Source: Anoxynatronum buryatiense
GTDB lineage: Bacteria > Bacillota > Clostridia > Peptostreptococcales > Tindalliaceae
Length of the DNA: 64,000 nucleotides
Assembly (NCBI RefSeq): GCF_900182905.1
Contig: NZ_FXUF01000008.1
Coordinates: 1-64,000, forward strand
Reading direction: 5' to 3'
Under the pieces are notes generated by a model. That model did not search any database, was not told the origin of the DNA, and saw only the letters and a list, made by a program, of their open reading frames with translations. Within the stretch, counting starts at the first letter, position 1, and every line of letters starts with the position of its first letter. Of this stretch, positions 36,376 through 44,792 are shown piece after piece. The position numbers and the translations under genes were made by a program.

Positions 36376-36448
36376 GTGATGGCGGGTGAACCGTAAACTA
36401 GCCAGTAGTGTTGACAGAGAAAAAACCGGCGGGCCGCGAAAAAACATC

Positions 36449-36473
36449 GCCGGGGGAGAAAATTTCTCCCGGC
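36449..36473 (+). terminator. Hairpin downstream of the response regulator
   Basis: GCCGGG(GG)AGAAA pairs with TTTCTCCCGGC. It is followed by TAATTTG rather than a T run, so it is a probable weak terminator of the two-component genes, or a DNA element between activator sites and promoter. Confidence 0.45.
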
Positions 36474-36650
36474 TAATTTGCAGGCATCAAGCGGCCCCCC
36501 CCTTACTGCCAGAAAATATGATATAAGTTCAATGCGTTGAAATCAGATAAATAGGAAAGACGAAACGGCAAACGTTTACCAGGTTCACCTTGCCGGCAGT
36601 GGGGAAGATGCAGGTGTGGAGAAGTGTTTTTTTGCACAACCGGTGATCAC

Positions 36651-36666
36651 TGGCACGATCTTTGCA
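36651..36666 (+). promoter_or_regulatory. Sigma-54 (-24/-12) promoter of the TAXI-TRAP operon
   Basis: TGGCAC at 36651-36656, five bases, then TTGCA at 36662-36666. This is a perfect match to the consensus TGGCAC-N5-TTGC. It is 70 bases before the TAXI gene start. With the NtrC-type regulator just upstream and the activator sites at 36205-36375 it forms a full enhancer-dependent promoter. Confidence 0.9.
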
Positions 36667-36734
36667 ATTTAACAGAGCAGTGTGTCAGATCGTTTTGACA
36701 TCAAAAGAAACCAATAAGCAAAGGGGAGAAAAAA

Positions 36735-37763
36735 ATGAAGAAGATCTTAGCAATCCTGTTACTGATGACCATGGTATTGGCAGCCTGTGGCGGCGGTGCA
36801 TCAGCACCGGCAGCACCGGCACCGGCAGAATCGGGTGAGGCACCGGCTGAAACACCGGCAGAGGCGCCTGCTGCGAGCCGTGACCTGTTTGTTACGGTAG
36901 CCACCGGACCCACCAGTGGTGTTTATTATCCCATCGGCGGTGCTTTTTCCAGCATCATTCAAAATGACCTGGGCTTCCGATCCTCTGCCCAGTCCACCGG
37001 TGCTTCTGTTGAAAACATCAACCTGATCCTCAACAGTCAGGCTGAACTGGCCATCACCATGGCAGATGCTGTCACACAGGCTTACCTTGGCTTTGGTGCC
37101 TTTGAGGGAGAAGCCCCCAAAGAAGAACTTCGGGGTCTGATGAGCCTTTACCCCAACTACGTGCAGCTGGTCACCATGGAATCCACCGGAATTGAAAGCT
37201 TCTACGATCTGGAAGGCAAGCGTGTGGGTGTCGGGGCCCCCAACTCCGGCGTTGAACTGAATGCCCGGCTCATGTTTGAAGCCCATGGCATGACCTATGA
37301 TGATATTCGCCCTGACTATCTGAACTACGGCGAAGCTGTTGATCAAATGCGCAACGGCATGATAGACGCCGCTTTTGTTACATCCGGTATTCCCAACGCC
37401 ACCGTGATGGATCTGGGAACCACCAATGCCATTCGCATCATCCCCATCGAAGGGGAAGGCATGGCTTATCTGAATGAACACTACCCCTTCTTCACAGCCA
37501 ACATTATTCCGGCTGGTACTTATGATAATGAAGAAGATGTTAACACTGCCACCATTATGAATCTGCTGCTGGTACACCATGACTTGCCGGAAGATGCCGT
37601 GTATGAGATCACCAAAGGCTTCTTTGATCATCTGGACACCATTCACAGCGCTCACAATGCGGCCAAAGAGAATATCAATCTTGACAGCGTGATGGAGGGA
37701 ATGGTGGTTCCCCTGCATCCTGGAGCAGAGCGTTACTTCCAGGAAGTGGGAGCCATTGACTAA
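36735..37763 (+). CDS. TAXI-family TRAP transporter solute-binding lipoprotein
   Basis: A 342-residue extracellular binding protein. The signal peptide ends in the lipobox VLAAC (Cys18), followed by an Ala/Pro/Glu linker and the TAXI domain: VTVATGPTSGVYYPIGGAFSS is the N-terminal signature, SVENINLILNSQAELAITMAD and GKRVGVGAPNSGVELNARLM are further conserved blocks. It captures a solute (glutamate or a dicarboxylate-like compound in known members) and hands it to the permease downstream. ATG 36735 follows AGGGGAG. It is the first gene of a sigma-54 operon. Confidence 0.93.
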   Translation: MKKILAILLLMTMVLAACGGGASAPAAPAPAESGEAPAETPAEAPAASRDLFVTVATGPTSGVYYPIGGAFSSIIQNDLGFRSSAQSTGASVENINLILNSQAELAITMADAVTQAYLGFGAFEGEAPKEELRGLMSLYPNYVQLVTMESTGIESFYDLEGKRVGVGAPNSGVELNARLMFEAHGMTYDDIRPDYLNYGEAVDQMRNGMIDAAFVTSGIPNATVMDLGTTNAIRIIPIEGEGMAYLNEHYPFFTANIIPAGTYDNEEDVNTATIMNLLLVHHDLPEDAVYEITKGFFDHLDTIHSAHNAAKENINLDSVMEGMVVPLHPGAERYFQEVGAID

Positions 37764-37765
37764 CG

Positions 37766-38317
37766 GTGAAGACTGAAGCGGGAACCAAGTGGAGGGGGGG
37801 AACCTCCTCCTTTCTGCCATTCGCAGGTTTACGAAAGCTGAAATCAAGGCAGCAGGTACTGATACTGGCGGCACTCTGCCTGAGTCTCCTGTGGGGCCTT
37901 GTTCGATGGCTGCCGGCAGCGCCTGGCAGCATGCTGGTGATCCGCACTGCCAATGACATGGAAGTGCAGTGGCACACAGCTGTTGAAACAGGTGATGTGC
38001 TGGTGTTTCACTGGATACATTCTGTGGAGCACATTCCCTGGCAGGAAACCTTTGAAGTGACGGCAGAAAATACACTTATGCTGACAGAATCCCGGTTCGC
38101 CGGATTTGGTGCCGGCATTCCCCATGAAAATCAGGGAGGAGTGCGGGTGGAAGACGGCTGGGTGATTCTGGATAACATCCAACGGGAGATAAAGCAATAC
38201 GACTGGATTCATTCCCACACAGCTTTACCTGAAATCTGGCTCAACGGAAAGGTCATGCTGCAGGGAGCTGATCTGCCGCATCATCAACCCCTGACCCTGA
38301 CCATTGAAGAGAGGTGA
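37766..38317 (+). CDS. DUF1850 protein of TAXI-TRAP operons
   Basis: A 183-residue protein with one N-terminal membrane helix (LILAALCLSLLWGLVRWL, residues about 32-49) and a DUF1850 domain outside: HWIHSVEHIPWQETFEV is the conserved segment, with the later GGVRVEDGWV. Members nearly always lie between a TAXI binding protein and a fused TRAP permease, as here, so a role in assembling or tuning that transporter is likely; no activity is known. The GTG start at 37766 is three bases after the TAXI stop; translation is probably coupled. Its stop overlaps the start region of the permease. Confidence 0.85.
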   Translation: MKTEAGTKWRGGTSSFLPFAGLRKLKSRQQVLILAALCLSLLWGLVRWLPAAPGSMLVIRTANDMEVQWHTAVETGDVLVFHWIHSVEHIPWQETFEVTAENTLMLTESRFAGFGAGIPHENQGGVRVEDGWVILDNIQREIKQYDWIHSHTALPEIWLNGKVMLQGADLPHHQPLTLTIEER

Positions 38318-38322
38318 TTCAT

Positions 38323-40353
38323 TTGAACAGTGAACATGAAAAAAACCGGCAGGAACCGGGGGTTCAGCCGGAAGAAACCATCGAAAAAAGTATTAAGGAA
38401 CTGGAAATGGAAGCTATGGATGAGAAAAAGCAGCAGGAGCTGCTGGAGAAATTTGACAATGAATCCCGGGTGCGCACTTTCACCAACCGGGGCATGGCGC
38501 TTTTTGTGAAGGCGTTTGCCATTGCCGTATCCCTCTACCATTTATACACGGCTTATTTCGGAACACTGGTAACCCTGAAGCACCGTTCCCTCCATGTGGC
38601 CATGATTCTGGCCCTGGCCTTTGTGCTTTATCCTGCCTTCAAAAAATCCAGCAGAAACCGGCTGGCCTGGTATGATGCAATTTGTTCGGTGCTGGCCCTG
38701 TCAGTCACCGCCTATATTTTTTCGGACTATCTGGGAATTGTTCACCGGGCGGGTGTGCCCAATCAACTTGACCTCTTTTTCGGTGTGGTTCTCATTTTTC
38801 TGGTGCTTGAGTCAGCCCGGAGGGTTACCGGCTGGGCGCTGCCTCTCATGGGCGTTATTTTTATTTTGTATGCACTCTTTGGGCGCAACATGCCCGGTTT
38901 CTTTGGCCACCGGGGCTACAGCTGGACACAGATCGCCAACCATTTGTTTGTTTCCACCGATGGGGTGTACGGTACCGCTGTGGGGGTGGCCTCCACTTAT
39001 ATTTTCCTCTTCATCTTGTTTGGGGCCTTTATGAACAAGTCGGGAATGGGACAGTTTTTCAATGATATCGCACTGGCCTTTGCCGGTCACACCAAAGGCG
39101 GGCCGGCAAAAGTGGCGGTCATCGCCAGTGGTTTTCTGGGGAGTATTAACGGGGCGGCTGTTGCCAATGTGGTGACCACCGGCGCCTTTACCATTCCCCT
39201 GATGAAACGTACCGGTTACAGTGCAGATTTCTCTGGTGCGGTGGAAGCTTCCGCCTCTGTGGGCGGGCAGCTGCTGCCTCCCATTATGGGTGCGGCAGCG
39301 TTTATCATGGCAGAAGTGCTGGGTGTTCAGTATCGGGTCATTGTGATGGCAGCCATTCTGCCGGCCCTGCTGTACTATCTGGGTATTATGGTGCAGGTGC
39401 AGATGAGGGCTTCCAAAAACGGACTGGAAGGCTTGCCAAAAGACCAGCTTCCCACCATTGGTGAAGTCATGAGAGAACGGGGACATTTGCTGCTCCCATT
39501 GATTTTTCTCATTTACATGCTCTTTTTCAGTGGTCGGACCATCATCTACTCAGCCTTTCTCACCATCGTGGTGACCATTCTTGTGAGCATGCTGCGTCCT
39601 GCCACGCGCATGAACTTTCAGGATTTCCTCGACGCCCTTGATGCCGGTGCCCGTTCTTCGGTACCCGTAGCCCTCGCCTGTGCGGCGGTGGGTCCCATTG
39701 TGGGGGTTGCCAGCATCACCGGGTTTGGACTGAGCATGGCCTATACCATTGTGTCTCTTGGGGGCACCAGCCTTCTCTTTACCCTGATGTTCACCATGCT
39801 GACCTGTATTATTCTGGGAATGGGACTGCCCAGTATTCCGGCGTACCTGATTACCGCCACCATGGCGGCGCCGGCACTGGTGCAACTGGGAATTGAACCC
39901 ATCGTGGCTCACTTGTTTGTGTTCTATTTCGCCATGTTTGCCAACATCACTCCGCCTGTGGCCCTGGCTTCCTTTGCAGCGGCGGGAATTTCCGGCGGTA
40001 ATGCCATGCGCACGGGCTTTGAATCCATGAAGCTTTCCATGGCCGGGTTCATTGTCCCCTATATGTTTGTGTACAACAAAGCCCTTCTCTTGCAGGGAAC
40101 CAGCCTGGCAGAGGGGATTATGGTCACCATCACCGCCATCATCGGCGTGGTGATGCTGGGAAGTGCCGCAGAAGGATACTTCTTTGCCCGCATGCCCCTT
40201 CCGCTGCGCGTCGTCCTCTTTGCCGCGGCGCTCATGCTGATCAGTGCCAATATGCTGCAGGATGTGGTGGGGCTGGCGGTGATTGCGGTGGTACTGATGC
40301 TGCAATGGACAAAAGCCAAAAAGGAAAAGCAGCAGGAACCGCTGTCGGCGTGA
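38323..40353 (+). CDS. Fused TRAP transporter permease (4TM/12TM)
   Basis: A 676-residue membrane protein in which the small (DctQ-like, four helices) and large (DctM-like, twelve helices) TRAP subunits are joined, as is usual for TAXI systems. After a charged N-terminus of about 65 residues come the hydrophobic segments; conserved blocks are GFLGSINGAAVANVVTTGAFTIPLMKR, VEASASVGGQLLPPIMGAAAFIMAE and MGLPSIPAYLITATMAAPALVQ. Uptake is driven by a sodium or proton gradient. TTG 38323 is chosen because a perfect GAGGTGAT site lies at 38311-38318; GTG 38314 is inside that site. The operon ends with the terminator at 40431. Confidence 0.93.
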   Translation: MNSEHEKNRQEPGVQPEETIEKSIKELEMEAMDEKKQQELLEKFDNESRVRTFTNRGMALFVKAFAIAVSLYHLYTAYFGTLVTLKHRSLHVAMILALAFVLYPAFKKSSRNRLAWYDAICSVLALSVTAYIFSDYLGIVHRAGVPNQLDLFFGVVLIFLVLESARRVTGWALPLMGVIFILYALFGRNMPGFFGHRGYSWTQIANHLFVSTDGVYGTAVGVASTYIFLFILFGAFMNKSGMGQFFNDIALAFAGHTKGGPAKVAVIASGFLGSINGAAVANVVTTGAFTIPLMKRTGYSADFSGAVEASASVGGQLLPPIMGAAAFIMAEVLGVQYRVIVMAAILPALLYYLGIMVQVQMRASKNGLEGLPKDQLPTIGEVMRERGHLLLPLIFLIYMLFFSGRTIIYSAFLTIVVTILVSMLRPATRMNFQDFLDALDAGARSSVPVALACAAVGPIVGVASITGFGLSMAYTIVSLGGTSLLFTLMFTMLTCIILGMGLPSIPAYLITATMAAPALVQLGIEPIVAHLFVFYFAMFANITPPVALASFAAAGISGGNAMRTGFESMKLSMAGFIVPYMFVYNKALLLQGTSLAEGIMVTITAIIGVVMLGSAAEGYFFARMPLPLRVVLFAAALMLISANMLQDVVGLAVIAVVLMLQWTKAKKEKQQEPLSA

Positions 40354-40430
40354 AGAAGACACGTTGCAAAAAAAGTTCCAGCTGTCCTTCGCCAGACCCG
40401 CTGTCTTCATCCTATTTTGTCTACCGTCTG

Positions 40431-40460
40431 AACCGACCTTTTGGTAAGGTCGGTTTTTTT
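40431..40460 (+). terminator. Intrinsic terminator of the TAXI-TRAP operon
   Basis: ACCGACCTT and AAGGTCGGT form the stem, followed by seven T. It separates the operon from the convergent SLH gene. Confidence 0.92.
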
Positions 40461-40539
40461 ATGCCATCAACAAAAAAGAACTTCCTCTTATTGCTCAAGA
40501 AGAAGTTCCTTTGAGATTGCAGATAAAATCGATCACACG

Positions 40540-41559
40540 CTACTCGGCCACAATCACTTCCAGCTTCTGGGTTTTGCCCAGGGTATTGCCGTTGTTGGCC
40601 ATCAATTCCTTGTCCACACGAATTTCGTAAGCAGCGCCAGAAGACAGTATCTCTTCAGGGGTGACGTATACATTGTTCCGCTCTTCGTAGGATTCAATGC
40701 GGCTCACTTCAGCCTCCACAGCTTCACCGGATTCAACCAGGGTCATCGAGAACAATGACTGGTTGGCCTCCCAGTTGTCCCCTGTCACATTTCGGTCAAA
40801 ATTCAGTTGGAAAACGGCGTTGACAGGCACGGCAGTACCTTCTTCCCAAGCAAAAGGTTCTTCGCCATCCACCAGCACTGTCACGCCCAACAAATTCAGT
40901 GGGTTGTTGCCGCTTTCATGTGTTTCACCGGCTTCAACGGTTTCGAAGGCAGTCAGGGCTCTTCTCAGCAGTACCACTGCCTCAGCTCGGCTGATTTCAC
41001 CTGTGGCAGTGTAGTCCAGGCCTTCCACAGGGCGAATCACACGTTGGTTCATCATAGAAGCCAGTGCATCCCGATTCTGGGCCTGCACCTGGTCCGGATC
41101 TGCCAACTCAGCAAGTACAGCCAAGGAAACATCTGATTCCACTGGTACGAAGGCACTCACCATCACGGCAGCGTCTTCCCGGGTAACGTTGCCCTGGGGA
41201 TCAACCATGTTGGCCTCATCGGCTTCAAGGTATTTGGCCTTGGTGGCAATTTTAAAGGCCTCCAGGTACCAGGCGTTTTCTGCCACATCATCAAAGGTCT
41301 TGCTGTTGGTTTCTGTTAAATGAAAGGCTTTGTTCATCATCACAGCAAACTCTGCACGGGTGATTGGTTGGTCAGGGCGGAAGGTGCCATCGCCATAACC
41401 TCTGATCAGTCCCATCTCCTGCCATTCAGTCAACTGTTTTTCTGCCCAGTGACCTGCGATGTCGGTGATGGCGGCGTAGGTTGTCAGGGTTGACAGCACC
41501 ACCAGCACCAGGGTCAGCAGGAGCATCATACATCTGCCTTTGAATACGTTGTTCTTCAT
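40540..41559 (-). CDS. SLH-domain surface protein with C-terminal Ig-like domain
   Basis: A 339-residue secreted protein. Signal peptide MMLLLTLVLVVLSTLTTYA (about residues 10-28) is followed by three S-layer-homology repeats: DIAGHWAEKQLTEWQEMGLI then GYGDGTFRPDQPITRAEFAV; FDDVAENAWYLEAF then NVTREDAAVMV; and a third ending ISRAEAVVLL. These bind pyruvylated wall polymers. The last 120 residues (from about VTVLVDGEEPF) form a Big_5/SbsA-type Ig-like domain. ATG 41559 is chosen as AAAGGAGG lies just upstream; the frame opens 54 residues earlier. It is divergent from a second Ig-like protein, from which it shares the 420-base promoter region. Confidence 0.85.
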   Translation of the reverse strand: MKNNVFKGRCMMLLLTLVLVVLSTLTTYAAITDIAGHWAEKQLTEWQEMGLIRGYGDGTFRPDQPITRAEFAVMMNKAFHLTETNSKTFDDVAENAWYLEAFKIATKAKYLEADEANMVDPQGNVTREDAAVMVSAFVPVESDVSLAVLAELADPDQVQAQNRDALASMMNQRVIRPVEGLDYTATGEISRAEAVVLLRRALTAFETVEAGETHESGNNPLNLLGVTVLVDGEEPFAWEEGTAVPVNAVFQLNFDRNVTGDNWEANQSLFSMTLVESGEAVEAEVSRIESYEERNNVYVTPEEILSSGAAYEIRVDKELMANNGNTLGKTQKLEVIVAE

Positions 41560-41833
41560 TGTTGAATCCTCCTTTTGTAATAAAAAGATGCAAAAAGAAT
41601 AGATATTTCTAAGAAGACTTGTTGCTTCGCTGCCAATTCGGATAATAATGGGATAGGTTTTTATATGCATAACGATAGGCAAAACGTTTCCCTCGATATC
41701 CGCAGGCGTGGAGCAGTTCAATTGTCTCTGTTATTGTATGTGAGAGGGTGATATAAGTCAATAGTCTATCAGCTGACATTGACTTTGATAGGTTAAGATG
41801 GGCATTTTACTACAATGACATTGGTTCGATGTG

Positions 41834-41862
41834 TTGACTTCGACATAATGATGCCATAAAAT
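41834..41862 (+). promoter_or_regulatory. Probable promoter of the surface protein/FecCD-type operon
   Basis: TTGACT at 41834-41839 and TAAAAT at 41857-41862 are 17 bases apart, 119 bases before the start at 41981. The rest of the 41560-41980 gap shows no gene. I looked for a Fur-type iron box and found no convincing one. Confidence 0.6.
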
Positions 41863-41980
41863 AATTAGCAATGATAACGTCTGTCTCTCAGCAGGTGGTT
41901 TTTTCTCTCCATGGAAAGATGAAAACTTCCGGTTGGAAATTTGACAGGCTTTTTATGGACCAAGGAGGGAAACGATAACA

Positions 41981-42919
41981 ATGACAGAGAAAAGCGTTTG
42001 CGCAAAAAGTCAACATCCGAAGCATGGAGTGTCAGATACCTTGATCCTCATACCCAGCACAGGATTTCGCTGGAAAAAACCCATGGCCATGCTGATGCTG
42101 GTCATACTGCTGGTTAGCCTGCTTTCCCTGGCCACTTACGCCGAAGGCGACGGGGACGGTGAAGGGGGCGGTATTGATCCGGTAAGACTGGAGTTTTCTG
42201 TGCCCGCCAGTGGTGCTGTCAATGTGTCCCCGGAACTGGAAACCATCTTGCTGGTGTTCAACAAAAACGTGGTGTACATGACCATTCGTGATGCCAACAT
42301 GGCGGCCATCTCCCTGGCAGCAGTCGACGGCACCCCGGTGGCCATCACCATTGAAATGGGTGACGACCAACTGTACCGGGAGCTTCGACGGGATGTGAAG
42401 GTGCATTTAGGCGAAACATTGAAGCCGGATACGGAATACATACTGGCCATTGATCCCACCTTCCAGGCGAAAAATGGCACCACCTTGGACAGTAGAGTGA
42501 CAGTGGCCTTCACCACTGCTCCGGCAGCGGCTTCACAGGAACAGCAAGAAACGGTGGAAGCACCTGCCAGCCCACCCCAGGAAGGGCAGGCAGCAGAAGG
42601 TGCTGCCAACCGGGCGGAAGAAACGGCTGCCACAGACCAATCAGAGGGAAACGATACCGACGCTCAGACGGAAGCAGCCCTGGCGGCAGATCAGGCCAAT
42701 GACGATGAAGAAGAAACCTCTGAAGCAGTTCAGGCAATACAGGAGGCGGAGGATTCGGTCCAGGAGGTGGAAACGACCGCAGAAACACCCCGAGAAAATG
42801 TGGAAACCGCCGACCAACCTGTTCCGGCAGAAGCTGCCACTTTGCCTTATGGACCCCTGTTGGCAGGGGCGGGTCTGTTCACAGCAGTGATCTTGTTCCT
42901 GCGAAGGAAATCCTCATGA
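41981..42919 (+). CDS. Surface protein with Ig-like domain and C-terminal membrane anchor
   Basis: A 312-residue protein. The signal/membrane segment (MAMLMLVILLVSLLSLATYA) lies at about 35-54, after an unusually long N-terminus. An Ig-like Big_5/SbsA domain covers about 65-180 (PVRLEFSVPASGAVNVSP, YILAIDPTF, VTVAFTTAP). Residues 181-285 are an acidic Glu/Ala-rich spacer. The end LPYGPLLAGAGLFTAVILFLRRKSS has the plan of a wall-sorting signal: an LPxxG motif, a hydrophobic run and a basic tail. It is the first gene of an operon with a FecCD-type permease and overlaps it by four bases, so it is probably the cell-surface part of that uptake system. Confidence 0.75.
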   Translation: MTEKSVCAKSQHPKHGVSDTLILIPSTGFRWKKPMAMLMLVILLVSLLSLATYAEGDGDGEGGGIDPVRLEFSVPASGAVNVSPELETILLVFNKNVVYMTIRDANMAAISLAAVDGTPVAITIEMGDDQLYRELRRDVKVHLGETLKPDTEYILAIDPTFQAKNGTTLDSRVTVAFTTAPAAASQEQQETVEAPASPPQEGQAAEGAANRAEETAATDQSEGNDTDAQTEAALAADQANDDEEETSEAVQAIQEAEDSVQEVETTAETPRENVETADQPVPAEAATLPYGPLLAGAGLFTAVILFLRRKSS

Positions 42920-43938
42920 AACCCCTCATGACACTGCCCATCATGGTACGTCGTTTGCTGCTGGTGACCTTTCCACTTGCAGCCCTGCTCCTGTCCGTTT
43001 TTATTGGCAGGTACCCATTATCCATTTACCAGGTGCTGGAAATATTGTCCCTGCCATTTTTCGGCAGGGGGGAAGAACTCCCTGCCATGCACCAGACGGT
43101 GATCTGGCAAATCCGCTTGCCCCGGGCCCTGTTAGGAGCCATGGTGGGAGCCAGCCTTTCTGCCAGCGGTGCCACCTTCCAGGGCATCTTTAAAAACCCC
43201 CTGGTAAGTTCAAACATCCTGGGGGTCAGCTCTGGGGCTGGCTTTGGCGCTACCCTGGCCATCATTCTATTCGGACAGGGCACCATGATTTATATTTTTG
43301 CTTTCCTGTTTGGCACCCTGGCTGTGGTGTTCAGCTATCTGGTGGCCCGGCATTACCGCACCACCCCCACCATCATGCTGGTGCTGGGAGGCGTGGTAGT
43401 GTCCTCCATTTTCTCTTCCCTGATCTCTTTGGCAAAATACGTGGCCGATCCTTACACTGATTTACCCGCCATTGTGTTCTGGCTCATGGGCAGCCTGGCA
43501 ACTGCCAGATGGGAAGACATCACCACCGCCGGGTTGCCCATGCTTCTGGGAGTGGCGGGCCTCATGGCCCTGCGTTGGCGCATCAACGTGCTTTCCATGG
43601 GAGATAAGGAAGCTCAGTCCCTTGGAATCAACACCACCCTCACCAAGGGCTTTCTCATTGGGTCCGCTTCCCTGGCCACCACCGGGGCTGTCTGTGTCAG
43701 CGGCATCATCGGCTGGGTAGGCCTCATTATTCCCCACATTGCCCGTATTTTGGTGGGGAACGACCACAAGGCACTGATCCCTGCTTCCATGCTCTTGGGG
43801 GCCGGTTATCTGGTGCTGGTGGACATCATTGCCCGCACCCTCACAGGGGCAGAAATTCCCCTGGGCATTCTCACCGCCCTCATTGGCGGCCCCTTCTTCA
43901 TCTACCTGCTGAAAAAAACAAAGGGAGGCGGTTGGTAA
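42916..43938 (+). CDS. FecCD-family ABC transporter permease
   Basis: A 340-residue permease for iron-siderophore, haem or cobalamin-type substrates. Conserved segments are IRLPRALLGAMVGASLSASGATFQGIFKNPL, the family signature, then GVSSGAGFGATLAI, MLVLGGVVVSSIFSSL, and GWVGLIIPHIARILVGNDH, the coupling segment. Ten hydrophobic segments are expected. The ATG overlaps the stop of the preceding surface protein (ATGA). Sequence alone does not choose among the substrates. Confidence 0.92.
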   Translation: MKPLMTLPIMVRRLLLVTFPLAALLLSVFIGRYPLSIYQVLEILSLPFFGRGEELPAMHQTVIWQIRLPRALLGAMVGASLSASGATFQGIFKNPLVSSNILGVSSGAGFGATLAIILFGQGTMIYIFAFLFGTLAVVFSYLVARHYRTTPTIMLVLGGVVVSSIFSSLISLAKYVADPYTDLPAIVFWLMGSLATARWEDITTAGLPMLLGVAGLMALRWRINVLSMGDKEAQSLGINTTLTKGFLIGSASLATTGAVCVSGIIGWVGLIIPHIARILVGNDHKALIPASMLLGAGYLVLVDIIARTLTGAEIPLGILTALIGGPFFIYLLKKTKGGGW

Positions 43939-43940
43939 CC

Positions 43941-44792
43941 ATGATTCTCAACGTACATCAAGCCACCTTCAGTTATCATAAAACTCCGGTGTTTCAACAC
44001 CTGAACCTGACCATGGACACCCAGGGCATCTTTTGCCTCTTCGGCCCCAATGGCTGCGGTAAGTCAACTCTGCTGGAATGTTTACTGGGCTACCTGACCC
44101 TGGATGCCGGCGACATTCACTGGGGTCAGAAATCCCTGAAAAAAATGAAACCCCAGGAAGTAGCCCGCCACACCGCCTACACTCCCCAAAACCACGTGAA
44201 ATCCTTCCCTTACACTGTGTTACAGGTGGTGCTCATGGGACGGGCCGCCTACCAAGGTCTGTTTCAGTCCCCCTCACAAGAAGACGAAGCCATGGCCTGG
44301 GAAGCACTAAAGGCGGTGAACATGACCCATTACGCCCATACCCCCTACACCCAGCTTTCCGGGGGAGAGTCGCAACTGGTGATGATTGCCCGGGCTTTGG
44401 TGCAGGACACACCAGTCATCATCATGGATGAACCCACTGCCCACCTGGATTTCCGTCATGAGCTCATCGTTTTGGAAACCATTGTGAAGCTGGTGAAAGA
44501 ACAGGGCCGTTCCATCATCATGTCCACCCACTTTCCCAACCATGCCTTCTACTTTGAAAACGCGGGCGTCCCCATTCAGGTAGCTCTCATGGAGAAGGGT
44601 GACTTCACCGCTCAGGGAAGCCCCCGGGAGGTGCTGAACGAAACCAACATGAGGGATACCTTCGGCGTAAGGGCACACATGGTTCACTATGGCGAAGACA
44701 CGGATAACACTTACACCCAGCTCATCCCCCTCAGCCTGCTGCCCAGGCCCTCGACTGACGGGGGAGATCAAGGCGAAAGGATGATCACATGA
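43941..44792 (+). CDS. FecE/BtuD-type ABC transporter ATPase
   Basis: A 283-residue ATPase of the iron/cobalamin uptake group. Walker A GPNGCGKST, Q-loop TPQNHVKS, signature LSGGESQL and Walker B VIIMDEPTAHLDF are intact, with the switch His in MSTHFPNH. ATG 43941 has GGGAGG twelve bases upstream; TTG 43932 is too close to that site. The 3' end overlaps the binding-protein gene by four bases. Confidence 0.92.
   Translation: MILNVHQATFSYHKTPVFQHLNLTMDTQGIFCLFGPNGCGKSTLLECLLGYLTLDAGDIHWGQKSLKKMKPQEVARHTAYTPQNHVKSFPYTVLQVVLMGRAAYQGLFQSPSQEDEAMAWEALKAVNMTHYAHTPYTQLSGGESQLVMIARALVQDTPVIIMDEPTAHLDFRHELIVLETIVKLVKEQGRSIIMSTHFPNHAFYFENAGVPIQVALMEKGDFTAQGSPREVLNETNMRDTFGVRAHMVHYGEDTDNTYTQLIPLSLLPRPSTDGGDQGERMIT

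Noticed and set aside
41863-41890. Fur box near the FecCD-type operon
   Set aside because: AATTAGCAATGATAACG has too few matches to the 19-base consensus.
42600-42890. Arginine-rich frame inside the surface protein
   Set aside because: A shadow of the Glu-rich spacer of the real gene; no start site of its own.
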